DNA of 64,000 bases from assembly GCA_029255685.2 (NCBI GenBank), contig CM055312.2, positions 82,218,369 through 82,282,368 of the forward strand, in the 5' to 3' direction. Source of the stretch: Silene conica (lineage: Eukaryota > Streptophyta > Magnoliopsida > Caryophyllales > Caryophyllaceae). The notes below the pieces were generated by a model, which did no database searches, was not told the DNA's origin, and was given only the letters and a program-made list of their open reading frames with translations. Shown piece after piece: positions 13,260 through 28,485 of this stretch. Made by a program: the position numbers and the translations under genes. Each line of letters begins with the position of its first letter. The stretch's first letter is position 1.

Positions 13260-16200
13260 TTATACCGTTAGGTCCTTGAACGATTCCAATTTTCCATTTA
13301 CTGTTGTGGAATTATCAAGCCCTGAATGATTTGTGGGACCGTTTTCATTGTTAGGTTGGACATTGGAAACGGAAGAACTCAGGCTTCCTTCAAAATATGT
13401 AGAATATGGAAAATACTCAGCACATTGGGTCTTCCATCCTAAACAGAATCATAAAGTAAGTCAGAGTCATAAAACAAGTCAGAGTTAAGTCAGCTCTGAA
13501 CATGTAAAGAGGAATTCCCTCTGGCAAAAGTACAAAATGCATGAAATAACAAATATCAGTAATTCAATATATATCACGCTTTTGCTGTTTTAATGGAGTC
13601 ACATTAACATTACTTACCAACTATCAGTAGAAATTAAAATTAAGACTATATGAGAGCACGAGACTCTTAGAAGTGAGCAACCAATTAACCCATATAAATC
13701 AAACAAGGAATACATAAGACTATAAGAGATCATACAATACTTTCTATCCAAACAAAAGTTTCCAATACCAGGACGTCTTATACCTATCATTGAACTTCAT
13801 CTTTCAAACAAGACTCATCTTTAAGATGTGATGCAACTTGCAAGCAATTGTTAGTTGCAGAAATTAAACAATCCATATATAGTTGCATACTGTATTACAT
13901 GAGCAACAGAGTTAAAAGACACCTAAAGCTCCATAATGAAAGCAATTGACAGTTGCACAATTCAACATTTGATATTTGAAAGTTGATACATTGAAGTTGA
14001 CTAAATTATACTCAGAGTCGACAAGTCAACGTATATTTCAATGAATGTACACACTCTGTTTTTTTCATTAGGCCCTGTGTTCTCTTATATGGCATTTTTG
14101 TCCAGTTAGTCTCATTTCTCATGGTATATTTTGTTTATTTCACTCATTGTGCTAAAAATGACCAACACTAACCCTACCTTAACCCACTTTCTTACAAACT
14201 GTGCCATAAACCTATGCAACTTCCTGGAAAAAGTGGCGGGTACAATTATTTAATGGGGATTTAATTTTTTTCTGAGAGAAACTCCAAATTTTTAAAATAT
14301 AATGTGGTAATACAAGCAAACCAATGCATTGCACAGGCTTTCCACCTTTACCTATAATATGACACTTACCAGAATCGGGTACAACATAACAAGTAAATAA
14401 GGCTGTAGTAAACTTACTTGAAGCTGCATCCCTGTCAGCCAAAATACTTTCCAAGAGTTTGTGGACAGCAACACACTCTTTAAGCTTCCATGGCCTAACG
14501 CGTCCAGGGGCTCCATCTCTGTACAAATCCGAGATGTAGAAGATTAAGGATCAACACCACTATGATGAAGGAAACAATAATCACAGCTTGAGAATCAAGA
14601 GACGAAGGAGTATTACATCGAAATCAAGTTATTAGAGGACTCCTCAATTAACTTAACAGCCTCAGACTTTTTATTTGGCTCAAGAAGATGAAGCATTTCT
14701 GCAGCTGCTGCTCTGTGCATCAATGACTCTGCAGGTAACACATAGAAGAATGGGTCAGAGCATATTGGTGACATATAGTCCCTGTGCCCCAAATTTATAT
14801 TGTTTGCATTTGATTTTAGTTGTCAAATGAGATCTTTGACCAATATTTTCTTACAATGGACTACAGTTCTGCTATACTAAACATGACAAACTAAAACATA
14901 ATTTTAAAATCAAAATATAAAAGTAGGTGTTCTCCTAATTAAAGATTGCAAATCTTAAATTGGTATCTCTAATATAAATGGAGAAACTAAAGGTCAAAGT
15001 AGGTCGGAATGTCGGACGACCACAAATGTTAAGACGGGACACAAACTTTGGAATGGAGATAGTACAAAAATAGTGAATTTTCAGATGGGAGTTAGGACCT
15101 TCATGGTTCTTCAAGAATAACATGTTTGCATCCAGCAGAGACTTCTCATGCACTTGACTGTTGCAAAAGAGGAGCATAATTAGCAAATAGGAGAAATAGA
15201 CAGGTTAAAATTACAAGCTAGCACAAGTGGAACAGGCAAACCTAATAGCTGGGCGCTCTGCTTCTAAGACATTCCACACGAGCCGCTCAGCGTCCGATAC
15301 AGGAGCAGGCATAGAGCTTACTTTGTCGAAAAATCGTATCTGCAATGAAGAAGATACAAGCCTCATAACAAAAGGAAAGAGACCAAAATATCCTATCAAG
15401 CATGATATGGGACGAGCCAGCTATTTAGTAAAATACTGATTCAATTGAAGAACTGAGAGAGTAGAAAAAAATCCATACCAAGCAGCGATGGGTGTCTGGG
15501 TTTTCGGCATCCAACCGCAATAAATTCTTCAAAGCCTAAAGAACAAAAGCCCGTAAGTGAAATGTATAATACCAAGTGAAGTTTTCTAATTATGAATGAC
15601 AAACAATTATGCATGCCATTGCCATTTTCCCACAATAGCTTAATGCCTTAATGAACACGACTTAGTAAGTCACAAAAATTATTCCATGTGACCAAGTAGA
15701 AACTTCCCAGTTCCTACCTCCTATGTAGACCTAGCCAACAGGTCAACCGGGACAGGGTTGGGTTGGGTCTATACGGGTTGGGCCATTTTTGGGTTCAAGA
15801 GAATTTGGGTTCGGGTCATTCTGGGGTCAGTTATTATGATAATGGTCAATTTTCAATAATAAACATTCAGGTCTGGTCAATACAATTCGGGTCTGGGTCC
15901 TCTCAGGTCGGATCAATTTTGCAAGGACAACTCCTAAGGCACAACCACGTGAATTAAGAACCACAGAGAAAAAGAGAGTTGATGAAAGCTGTGGGGTCCC
16001 AAATCACAAAAACCATAAATAAAACATAAATGAAAAAAAGGAAGGTTTTCATGTAGGAAACTTGAATAATGGAAAGTCAAACAAAAGTGAGAAGATTAAA
16101 AGTGGTGAGATGAAGTAGAAAACAATCAACAAGCCAATTGAAGTTTATTGACAATAAAAGATTTGAACCCAAGAAAGTAAACCAATTACCTGGAAAGCAA

Positions 16201-19200
16201 GTAAAGTTTTCTGCTTTCGCATATTAACTTCAAAAGAAAGTAGATGGGTCTCCAAGGAATCTGAGGAGTTTTTCTGAAGAAGCTTTAAATACTTTGTTGC
16301 TTCCATCAATGGATCCTCAACCTACAAGAGAAACTTGGTACGATGAAAACATAGCCAGGAGCTTGCTTAATTAAGGGACAATGTAGCATCGAATCACATG
16401 CATAATAATATGATACAGTGCATAATAATGATTTTAAAGAGATTATCGAAGGAAAACCTGCAACAACTTCTCTCCGTGAGGATCGGGGTCAACGGCCTTT
16501 ACGTGTCGTTTTCCAGATTTTGAGACAGTGCTGGCACTTGTTTCCTCAATTTTGCTTTCTGCCTCCTGAAGATCATAGGAAATCAGAGAGTCCAACTTAG
16601 ATATAGGGATCAACAATGACAACTAAAAAAAATATACATAAATAACTAAGGATACATACTTTCTTAGCTCGTGCTTCTGCCTTTCTCTGCTTTTGTTTCA
16701 GTTTCTTTTTCTGAGAAGGAAGCAATTTTGACATTTCTTCATCTTCTTCCGTTTGTGACTTGATAGGAGAATCAAATAGCTTAATATAGCACCTATAGCC
16801 AAATGCAAGCCATCATCATCAAACACAGCACAAGAAGAAAGACTATGTCGTTATAGTTCTCTTATTACGACTCTCGAGATAAGTTGTGTAACAAGCAACA
16901 TTGAAACTAAGCTGCCTAGAAAAGTGAATAAAAATTGGTGACAAGAAGCCTAACTGATTGATTAAGAAGCAAATTTATAAATTAAGAGGTTAAAGATCAC
17001 AAATCTAAAAAAAATACTCATGAAATGGCATCAGAATGCACCCAAACCATGGTATCATCTAACAGTTACACCTAATAGGCTGCATAGCAACGTAAACATA
17101 TATATTTGTCAGGAGGGCTACTGATTATGCTGAAACAGTTTTTTCTCAAGAGTAAGAACTAAGAAGTCATGCATCACAATCAAAAACAGTTTTTTTCTCA
17201 AGAAACGGCATTAGAATGCATCCAAATCACGATGTCATCTAACAGTTGGAGTGTTACTGTATACCAATGTCGGGTACATCTAACCGTGTCTCACACTCTC
17301 AGCATCTCAGTAATAACATAATGATAAGTGGTCGAGAAATTGCGAGAACCCTTTCAATGTTTAGGAAACAATAAAGAGAATTTAACGTCAGTCCATCAGA
17401 TTTTTTAGACCAGACATCTGATCCCTATAAGGTCTGAGATCACAATATGAACAAATATATCAAGACCCTCACCTCATGACAATTTTGAAGAAACATAAAT
17501 TTCGATATAGAAGGGTCAGTAAACCACCTATACAATGGAATTCTACAACAAAGAATTAGCCAAATTATGAACTGGGGCTTACAAAACTTCTTTTACGCCA
17601 TTGATGAGAGTAGAACAACGGAAAAAGAAAGAAAAAGGTTGGTAAAAATAAATTAACTGGGTAAAGTAGAATAAAATAAAAAGTGAAAAAACAAGAAAAC
17701 GCATTATAAAAAATCATGAGCATCGTGTCAAACAAGTTTTACATTACTGAAATAGAAGAAACACCATGAAATAGAAGTATAGAATCAAAGAAGGGCGAGT
17801 ATATAGTGCCCACTTGCCAAAGAATATGAGCTACATGGAACAGTTACACCTAATAAGCTGCATAGCAACGTAAACATATATATGAGGGCTACTGATTAAG
17901 CTGAAACAGTTTTTTCTCAAGAGTAAGAATTTGCGCATACAATCTAAAACGGGTTTTTTCTCAAGAAACGGCATTAGAATGCATCCAAATCATGATGTCA
18001 TCTAACAGTTGGAGTGTTACTGTATACCAATGTCGGGTACATCTAACCGTGTCTCACACTCTCAGCAATAACATAATGATAAGTGGTCGAGAAATTGCGA
18101 GAACCCTATGTTTACTACGTTTATAGGTTGGGCTGGGTAGGGCTAGGTCTTGGATAAGGACAAAAAACGGAAAATAAATTAAAAGAAAAGTAAAAGAAAA
18201 TGGTAGACCATGTTTCACCTTTCTCGTTCCACAAGTTCCAGGTAGGAACTCCTTGAACTCATCTTGGAACACCAAACAGTACACAGCCAAATTACATCAG
18301 GCAAAAAATCAAATGCAACCCCAATGAAAATAGGTCACATGGAGATAAATGATTGGGAGTGGGATTTTAATATTTGTATATCAAGACCCTCACCTCATGA
18401 CAATTTTGAAGAAACATAAATATGGATATAGAAGGGTCGGTAAACCACATATACAATGGAATTCTACAACAAAGACTTAGCCAAAATATGAACTGGGGCT
18501 TACAAAATTTTCGTTTACGCCATTGATGAGAGTAAAACAACAGAAAAAGAAGGAAAAAGGTTGGTAAAAATAAATTAACTGGGTAAAGTTAAATAAAATA
18601 AAAAGTGAAAAAACAAAAAAAAAAAAAAAAGCATTATAAAAAATCATGAGCATTGTGTCAAACATGTTTTGCATTACTGAAATACAAGAAACACCATGAA
18701 ATAGAAGTAGAATCAAAGAAGGGCGAGTATATAGTGCCCACTTGCTAAAGAATATGAGCTACATGGAACAGTTACACCTAATAAGCCGCATAGCAACGTA
18801 AACAAATATATTTGACAGGAGGGCTACTGATTAAGCTGACAGTTTTTTCTCAAGAGTAAGAAGTTATGCATCACAATCAAGACAGTTTTTTCTCAAGAAA
18901 TGGCATTGGAAAGCATCTAAATCATGATGTCATCTAACAGTTGGAGTGTTACTGTATACCAATGTCGGGTGGGTACATCTAACTGTGTCTCACACTCTCA
19001 GCATCTCAGTAATAACATAATGACAAGTGGTCGAGAAATTGCAAGAACCCTTTCTATATTTAGGAAACACTGAAGAGAATTTAACAGCAGTCCATCAGAT
19101 TTACAAGACCAGACATCTGATCCCTATAAAATCTGAGATCATGATATGAACAAATATAACAAGACCCTCACCTCATGACAATTTTGAAGAAACATAAATT

Positions 19201-22200
19201 TGGATATAGAAGGGTCGGTAAACCACCTATACAATGGAATTCTACAACAAAGACTTGGCCAAAATATGAACTGGGGCTTACAAAACTTTCTTTTACGCCA
19301 TTGATAAGAGTAAAACAACGGAAAAAGAAAGAAAAAGGTTGGTAAAAATAAATTAACTGGGTAATGTAAAATAAAATAAAAATTGAAAAAAAAAAGAAAA
19401 GGCATTATAAAATATCATGAGCATTGTGTTAACAAGTTTTGTATTACTGAAATAGAAGAAACACCATGAAATAGAAGTATAGAACCAAAGAAGGGCGAGT
19501 AATAGTGCCCACTTGCTAAAGAATACGAGCTACATGGAACAATATGTTAACAATCACGAGATCAAGAAAATAAAATGAACTCAAATTTTTTATTCAAACA
19601 CAATAGCCCTGCTTGAGAGGGGCCTGCTTTCCACTTAGGCAAGGTGTAACAGTAGAAGAGCTAAAATCAATTACAGAGCACCAAAGCAGAAGTATAGAAG
19701 CAGAGAGCTATACAAAAATATGCAGGAGAATAAAAACACCAAAAAGAGGCTACAGATGAACACATTTCGGGAGAAGGGGACAAAACCAAAACAAAATGTT
19801 TATCTGAAGTAGAGAAAATCACACTGTTACGGAGTATATTGTTCAATAATACCTTAATAAAAGGAACATAGGTCTTTGACACACTATTACATACACAGGC
19901 AGCCCAACACATAGCACAAAGAGAGCAAATGTCACATAAAGATTAAATAAAGTTACAAACAAGAGAGATTCACCTAATGGCCCCAGATGCAGCTTTCTGA
20001 AAATAAGAGTGGGAATGCAAACGGTCTTGGAACTTCAGCATGTCAACATATGTTCTCAAAGTCATTTTTCTTAAACAATAAGAATGGAAATCAAATTGAT
20101 CTTCAGTAATATCAGAATAATGTTTCTCCACGGCCAAGAATTTTTTTAATGCCCGTCCTAGATCACCTTGTCGGAAGTAACTATCACCAGAAGCGAGTTC
20201 ATACCTTCCAACAAAAACAACTGCAAGATTAGTAAAAGAAAAGTAATCTCGTATTAAACATTTTACTGAACTTTCAATTCGCTCAATCTGGACCACGTGC
20301 ATACCACATGCATTGCATATCATACAGATTATTGTGCTGGTCCCCGTCCTTTGTAAACAATACAGCTGTTTTCTCAGCTAAGCTAACCTGAGACAGAAAT
20401 GACCATGAAAGAAATTTAAGAACTGCATGTAAGCAAAGGATGGACAAAGACCAGATAACAATAAAAAAAAATGATGTAAACCTGATCAGCCTGCAGCATA
20501 CGCTTGACGCATTCACTATTTATATAACGATCAGCGAGATCCATACACCGAGCTTCATCAGCCAAAGCAGCTGCAGCTGTCAAGTCGCCAGCATGCTTTA
20601 AGATACGGCTCTGACATAAACATCAAATGCATACATTAGCATCAATGCTTATTTTGCAGAAAAGGCAGGAAACTTTCTATAAACCACCAAAAAATAAACA
20701 TAAAAGAAAAGAAAAAACTATGATGTAACCCTGTGTTTCCAAAATTCTAACATATACCCTTGATTTTTACGAAACCTCTGATATACCCCCAGACTCCAAG
20801 ATTAGCACCTAAAATACCCCAAGTATCCAAATTCGAGTTTTGTATTGGTTATGTATTGTCTAAAACTTCTACATTGTTGAGAAATAAGGATTTATATTGT
20901 TGGCTTTACGAATTTTAGTTGAGTAATCGATGAAACCCGCCCAAATATAATATTTTAAGCTGTAGATCATAGCATTTAGGGTATTTGTAGAACAACTCAT
21001 TGAGTTCAGGAGTATCTTGTGTGATTTTGAGAAGCCGAGGTATATCGTAGAATCTGAAAAAACACAATGGTACATCGTAGAAACTCCCTAAAAGAAATGT
21101 GGAACTAGATAAGAAAGCTGTCACACATTCACACCACTTATTAGTTATTACTGATAAATGACAACAATGAGCATTAGCATATACACAATCTCAAAATATT
21201 GTGACACCACTTTGGAAGATGCAAACCTTGGCAGAGTATAGATCGATCACAGTAGGGGTGTGACTCATAGCTTCATCAATTTTAGCAAGAGCAATATCAT
21301 ACTGGTTGCGTCTGTCATAATGCTGTGAAACAACACGAGTAGAAGAACAGATTAAAAGTGAGGACTTTTAAAAAAGAAATTGGACAACACAACAAACAAC
21401 AGTATACAAAAATCGGAGAGCCTAACCTGTGCCACTAAAAATAAAGTCCACATGAAGGTAGAAGGAGGTTCTTTCTCTGTTCTGTACGGAACATAATACA
21501 AAAAAAATACTTAGGTTACTTCTATAAAAGAGAAAAGACCCAAGGCAAAAGAAGATAAGAGAAGTTATGGACGTCTTGAACAAAACAGAGGAGACACTAC
21601 GAACAAATAATCCATAATACACAGAGAACCTTAATAAACAACCCTAACTCTGAACTCAAGAGAGCTGCAGGAATAGCAAAATAAATCTTGTGATCCATAA
21701 ATTAGTGAGAGATACAAGGTCTAATTTGGCTATATGGAACATCTTAGGATATTGTGGTTGGCGCCTTGCAAGCTAAGCCTTGGATGCACCTTATGTAAAA
21801 GGCAGGAACCATGGAGCATTTAGGCTAACGCCGCACTGCCCCACTTATATAAAGTAAGGTGCAATAAGGCCAAAGTGTCAAACTAGTAACCTTACCTTCC
21901 TGGGTAACCTCCTGTGGTCTTTAATGAGCTTTCAAAGTCCAATATCAACTTCTCCAGAATGTCGGCCTGATAAACAAAAAATCACCAAGCAAATGACTAC
22001 CCAACAATCACCTCCGATGAATTAATGAGAACTATATTCAAGTGGAGAACTATATACCCAAGAAAATCATCAAGCATATGACTACCCCAACAATCACAAC
22101 AAGAAGAGAGGGGGTCAAGCTTCGAGTTAAGGATGCAAAAAGCCAATTTATCAACAATTATTCAAGTAGATTACAAAACATTTGTACACAGTAAACGGAC

Positions 22201-25200
22201 CTTTCCAGGCTGATCATACAACGGAGACAGATCTGAAAATAAAGAAGGAACACCCTGCAAGCACCAGATAACAAAGTATAAATAGTCGGACCACTATAGT
22301 AACCAAATCCATAAAGTAGACAGGACACAGGACGCAGAATACCTTTGTCAGCAGAGGTCGGATATAAACCTCTGCAGCTTCACGGAACTTGTCTCCTTGT
22401 AGAAAATCAAGTGGAATTCGCTACAAGAGACAAGGGAAAAAAAACTTCAGTAATTCGGAGAAAGTCAAAACTCACAAAAGGGATCATAAACGAAAAAAAT
22501 ATCTATGATACAGCCAGGATTCCCGCAATTAAGCTAACTATCAACTTGAAAGTACTGAAAAATAAAGCATACTATTGAGCAAAGCAACAAATATCAGCTT
22601 CAATGAACGAGACTTGCTGGAGTCGTAATTTACTTTAACAACTAAATACTAATTGTAGCATTAACACCAAATAAACATCCTAACCTTAGCAGCAGAAGAC
22701 CAGCTATATTCTTGTTGGAGTGATTGGTACAATGCATCGAGTTTCTCTATCTCATTAGGAGAATACTCTCTTGTTTTTGAAAAAAGTCCCAAACATCGTT
22801 GCAACCCTTCATAGTACCTAAGAGGCCAGATTTATAAGAAAGAAACATATTTAGAGTTACACCCCCACAATTTTGCCCTATTCAGCAGAGTGACATGTCA
22901 CATGGATATGCTTTCAAAGAAGAAAGGAAATAGCATTAGAAAGCACCTATAATTGTCAGGGTTCATCGAAAGTAACATCCGGTAATGTTTTGCAGCTTCC
23001 ACTAAATCTCCAAGTTTCACTAGGAGAGAAACCTCTTGCTCTTTGTAAGATAATTTATCGATCTATGTTTATAGCAAAAGCCCAACTAATCAAGGTTAAA
23101 TAGTCAACAAAAAAATTAACATTGTGGACAATTGACTATAACTAAATCTCACAATTTTTGATCCTTTCTTCTGTAGTTCCTGAAGGGCCCTCTTTATTAA
23201 TCCACATTCTTCCAATAAAGAGACCTGATGACATAAGAGCAGAAATAACAAATTGATGATAGAAAAAAGTCAGATAGTGAAAGTACAAGGCCTACAAGCA
23301 AACTAAATTCTGACAACTAATAGAGTTGAGATGTATTTGACAACCAACAATTGATTTCGATTACCAGCACAGTGACTGAAAGGACATTGAACGTTTTGGT
23401 TCAACAAGTAAAACAAGGGGTGAAGTCTATATGCAAATGGAGTGCGAGAAGATTAAGCACTCAAGCTATTACATTCAGTTGTAAATCATATTGCCTTCAC
23501 TGAAGCAGATATGAAAAATAAAAACAAAAAACGTCATGTTATCAAATAGACAATGTACCTTATACAACAGCATTTCACTATGCTCAATACGCTCATTGTC
23601 TGGTGGATAATCATCCTCTAATGTCCCTTCATAAGCTTCAAGAATTTCAATTGCTTTTGAAGCGCTAAAAACAAAAATGCCAGTGTCAGAAAAGAAAAAA
23701 AACAATAGTGAGTAATTTCAACGCCTCCAAATATTTTGTACATTAGACACAAAACAGCAAAAGATCACAAAAAATGGATCAAACGTATGGGAACGCACGG
23801 GGTTCAAATGACAAAATGACACAAAAACAGCAGAAACCGAGCCTCATCAATTGGCAAATGATAAAACGGAAAATCACCTACACGCATTACAACAGACCGC
23901 ACGCACTAAACCTAACAGCCAACTGTCTTTGCTAATACAGAAGATGGATAAAATGAAACAGCAAGCAAGAAGAAAACATCATTCAAGGGAAGAACCAACA
24001 AGAACAGAAACCATGTACCTAATTTTGGAAATAGCAAGGATCCAAATCATGAAAACCAGAAATCATCAAAAGAAACCAAAAAAAAGACAAATTCAGATTT
24101 GAACTTTGTTATCAAACCTTCTATGCATAACTCCAAGCTATGTTACTCCAACTCTTCTAATTTCCTCGCGTACCCGTGTCCGACACTGGACACTCGGACA
24201 TGGGTATGACACATGGACACGTCATTTTAGACCAAAATGTGCATATTTTTCAATAAAATAGCCGAGTCCGACACTTGGACACGTACCTGAGTCGGGTACT
24301 TCTAAACGAGTCTGAGTAACATAGACTCCAAGGTCAATTGAAACCCGACCTGTTCAATTTTTTACTAAGTGTGTGTTTGGCCTAGCTTTTCAAAGTGTTT
24401 CTGGACTTAAAAGCACTTTTTGGCCAAACACATCATTATTTAAAGGTAAAAAGTAAATTCTCAAAAGCTCAAAAACCATCTTTTTTGCCCATAAAAATAG
24501 AAGCACCAAATTGGTGCTTCTAGCTTTTGAAAACTACTTTTCAAAAATTAAGCTCAAGATATAGAAACCCATTTTTAAGAAAACAGGCTAAATAAAACAT
24601 ATGAGTGTGAGTCCTATCAAATTGTTTCCAGAACAAAACCGGGATAGCATTCAGGGAACATGTAATAAAATTGATAGCTGCTGTTGTGTTAAATACTTGA
24701 ATGATAGGAGAAGATCTGATCAAGAACTAGTGTCCAGAAGAAAAGTTGTGAAACAAAAAGGAGAGAATAGAGATAGGTGCAAGATCAGAACACGAATTAG
24801 TGTCCCAAATGTGCATCAATATCCGTTACTTTATCATCAGACGTTATGAGGAAGAAACAACAAATGAACAAAGAAATCCACATTAGAGAAGAAAAACAAT
24901 TCATACTTTGAGTTTAAATGATGTGAAACTGCAAACCCAATCCAATTCATACGATGATTAGGCTTCAAACTCAAAAGTCGCTGCCTAGTTTCTATGAACC
25001 CAGTCAAGTCGCGCATTTGTGCCTGCAAGATATTGTTTTAAGAGAAAAGTTACTCTAAAAAATTGGAAGGAAGAAATAGCAAACATGAAACTTCATCCAA
25101 TACATTTTTTTTCTATTTAACTTGTGTACAATGATATACCGGAACTTATTGAACAGGCTACACTGCTGAATGGTGAGGCAGTAGGCCAGTATTAAGCAAA

Positions 25201-28200
25201 TACCTAAAGAGTAGGATTTGCAAAAAACTACACAATATAGAAGTGATCCTGATACATAAATGCTCATGGAAAAAAAATTGACTGGGAAAAGTTGGCTTTA
25301 ATATTGCATCGAAGTTGTAAATCCTGAGTCATAGCATGACAAGAGTCAAATGTCCAAAAAAACAGCACATTACCTGCAAAAGAGATAAATCTCGCAGAAT
25401 TTCGATATTATCAGGGTCAATTCTCAATGCATTTCTGTAAGATTTAATGGCCTCTCTGTATTCTCTATCCGAGCGATATAGAAGACCATAAACATGCCAG
25501 CAAACATGACTTTTGAGATCATTCTGCAGCAACAGAAGGAATCCACGCACAATATTACAAATATGAAACCAAGTACAAGAGACAAAGTGACAAGCAGAAG
25601 ACAAAATGATAATATGCTCACCTTTAACCCAAGCTTAACTAGCTCATATGCTTCTGTTTTACGGTCCATGCAATTCAACGTCAACCCCTTCATCGACAGA
25701 GTCTCTACAGTCCATTCAAAAAGAGATAATTAGGGAAATCCTGATGGGCAGACGACAAAAATTAGAAGGTAATAACTCCTACAAGAGATATGACAAAATG
25801 TTGTGAAATTAACATGTTTGGCAACCATCTACAGATGACACCAATCACTATTTACCCCGAATGTGACCGTGTACCACTTCCATCCAAAAAAACAGCAGAG
25901 ACAACAGAACCAGAAACCACGTGATCAAAAGTCAATCCCTGCACACATTCTACTTAGCAAAATAAACCATCGGTGTACCAGCTGCCACTAGATTGGCAGT
26001 TTAATAACTCATAAATTACTTATGAATGACAAAATAAAACCTAGACTAGAGCAGGAGCGGGATGATATTTGGATATCTTGTGAAAGCCAATAAAACATCA
26101 GATTTACATTACACTATGAATTGCAAAATCTACAGTTAGAGGCAAAATATGCTGGAATCAACCAAAGTCTAAACAGCCAAATATCAAAAGGAGTATCATT
26201 TGAGCCACCGGACAAAAGCAATGCAATGTGTAGCATCTCCATAACCAATGCTTGCTCTCTCCAAAAAAAATCTCAATCTAATTGCCTCAACTGCTGTACT
26301 CCAAAAAAAATATACAAATAAACAAAAATACTATTCTGGCATACCTCCATGGTCCGGAAACTTTTTCAATATAGCATCAGCTGCCTTTAATCCCTTCTTG
26401 TATTGTTTAGTTTCATAGGATTTCTGAAAAAGAAAGTTTTGAAACAGTTATATGTTTGTGCAATACACATGTAACCCAGCCTCAAGCAGCAATAACATTA
26501 ACAACTCTGATTAACAGCATGGCAATGGAACTATATTTAATTTTGACTAAACAACAAAAAATCATCACTGAGTACTGGTTTATCGACTGCCTGAAACTCT
26601 CGCACTTAGTTTTAAAAGGAAAGACGCAACTCGAGCCATATTGACGAGGCAAATGGCACGCTTTCTAAACAATGCAGGGCCCAATTGAGGAGGGGGGTCA
26701 AAAGTATAGAACGCCTCCACATTTGAGAACATAGAGAAGTAGAGTCTACAAGATCCATAATAAAAATTGCATTAGGAATTGCATGGAGTGACAATAACTT
26801 AACAATGAAATTCAAACTCAACAAGCTTAACAGGCTATTTTGGTTTATACTATCCTAGGTGAGTAGACAACACTACTGGAGAACGCTCAAAACATAACAA
26901 AGTTTATAACCGAAGCATCTATCCGATATGAAAAGAAAGCAACTAAAATTTGCATTTCGTGTAGAATTGACAATTCAACACTAGGATCACGTGTGAATAG
27001 AAGTATAGAGCTAGAGAAAGAAAGTTTATACTATCCTAGGTGAGTAGACAACACTACTGGAGAACGCTCAAAACATAACAAAGTTTATAACCGAAGCATC
27101 TATCCGATATGAAAAGAAAGCAACTAAAATTTGCATTTCGTGTAGAATTGACAATTCAACACTAGGATCACGTGTGAATAGAAGTATAGAGCTAGAGAAA
27201 GAAATCTCCAAAAACTACTGCACCTTTTGTTTACCGCCATTGAGTCATGACTCATCATTATCATTACAAAGTGCATATAACAAGGTTCCCATTCCAACTA
27301 CATGAGTATCTCTATTAACTCAAAAGAAACATACAACCTTTTTATGTCAACGTGTTATCAGCATTGTTTTTATGTTATTGCACCGCATTAAAGGCAATTT
27401 TCAACTACATTAAAATGTCATTTTACTAAAGCTATGCATAGATTAAAAGTATGCATGATAACTAATTTACTTGACTTCATAAGAGAAATCATAATGCTTC
27501 AAGCATACAAAATTTGCTGTGGTACATACTGCACCAGAAAAGCACCAGATCATTACTGATATTCAAAACAATAGAATAAATCAATGTGGCTTTCTATCTA
27601 ATGCATTAACCTATTTCACGACCGACTGAGTATCAATTTGCGGCTAAACAAGTACTCCTTGATATATAAACTCATAACTTTAACGGCCCAATCAATACAC
27701 AAGACAAATTTATGCAATCAATTCGAACAAAATACTTGACTTCAAAAGTGGTAGCTCCTCTAACTGAAGTACGAAGTAATAAACAAGCTAAATAAACAAT
27801 AATAAAAAACTGTAGCGCAGGAAATGAATGACTGAGCATTTGAGATCTTCGAAACGATCTGATAATTCAATGAGACTTTTTCACTAATGTATTAACCAAC
27901 GCCCATATTGTATCTTAACACGAGTGATGAGTACGAATCTGCAGCTAAACCAAACCACAAAATGCTCATAACTTCAGCAATCCAACCAATACTTACATAC
28001 ATCATAATTAGACAATCAAGCAAATAAAATGCTTGATTGAAAAAATAGCAACGCCTCTAACTACAGAGGCAAACAAACTAACTAACTAATAATCAACAAC
28101 TTTATAGCATAACAACTTTAAGCGATTGAGCACTGTAGACCTTCGGGATTAAACGAATGAAATTGACATCGTTACCAATGCATTAACCTAAATAACCCAA

Positions 28201-28485
28201 TTACTTTGACGAATGACCGAGCATCATCAATCTGCAGCTAAAAAAACTAAAAAGAATGCAAATAACTTCAATAATCCAACCAATACATAATCAGTGAATT
28301 TAATTCAATCAAGGTAATGAAATACTTGGTAAAAAAAGCGACAAATTCATCAAATTAAAAGCAATAATTAAGAGGTAAAACAGATTGATAGATGGATTGA
28401 TAGATGGATGGATGGATGAAGGAAGAAAACGTACGACGATGAGTTTGAAGAGATTAGCTTCCTTGGGAGGAAGCGAGGCGCCCAT
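13260..28485 (-). CDS. NAA15: NatA N-terminal acetyltransferase auxiliary subunit NAA15 (26 exons)
   Basis: Anchors the catalytic subunit NAA10 to the ribosome for co-translational N-terminal acetylation; a TPR superhelix. Exons, high to low: 28485-28435, 26423-26345, 25704-25622, 25523-25374, 25022-24907, 23664-23559, 23224-23153, 23062-22947, 22817-22685, 22420-22343, 22254-22201, 21966-21896, 21481-21427, 21322-21227, 20610-20482, 20387-20305, 20204-19974, 16792-16660, 16565-16458, 16321-16190, 15535-15479, 15339-15242, 15157-15099, 14728-14617, 14518-14418, 13438-13260. All phases close: 893 aa, the family length. It starts [20 protein letters not shown] signatures include [40 protein letters not shown] and [18 protein letters not shown]. 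The NARP1 region has [21 protein letters not shown] lysine-rich coiled stretch ([17 protein letters not shown], about 596-612) follows, and the end is SFKDLTV. No damage seen. Introns 1 and 17 are repeat-rich. The first residues follow a CT-rich leader typical of plant housekeeping genes. Confidence 0.96.
17063..19540. repeat. three-copy tandem array in NAA15 intron 17
   Basis: Three head-to-tail units each start with CAGTTACACCTAATA and end near GAGCTACATGGAA: about 17063-17840 (778 bp), 17841-18768 (928 bp) and 18769-19540 (772 bp). The units are highly similar. Unit 2 differs in its middle (about 18105-18380), where an unrelated segment replaces part of the consensus. The array makes up most of this 3.2 kb intron. 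Unequal exchange is the likely origin. Confidence 0.88.
26843..27204. repeat. perfect 181-bp tandem duplication in NAA15 intron 1
   Basis: 26843-27023 is repeated at 27024-27204. By eye the copies are identical throughout, starting GTTTATACTATCCTAGG and ending GAGAAAGAAA. Identity over 181 bp means a very recent duplication, or an assembly artefact. It lies within the 2.0 kb first intron, away from splice borders. Confidence 0.92.

Noticed and set aside
24165..24330. CCGTGTCCGACAC/GGACACG repeat patch in an NAA15 intron
   Set aside because: A short imperfect inverted word pattern common in plant introns, without borders that would define an element.
24371..24545. Possible hAT MITE in an NAA15 intron (GTGTTTGGC...CTTTTCAAA)
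   Set aside because: The ends do not pair well and no target duplication was visible.
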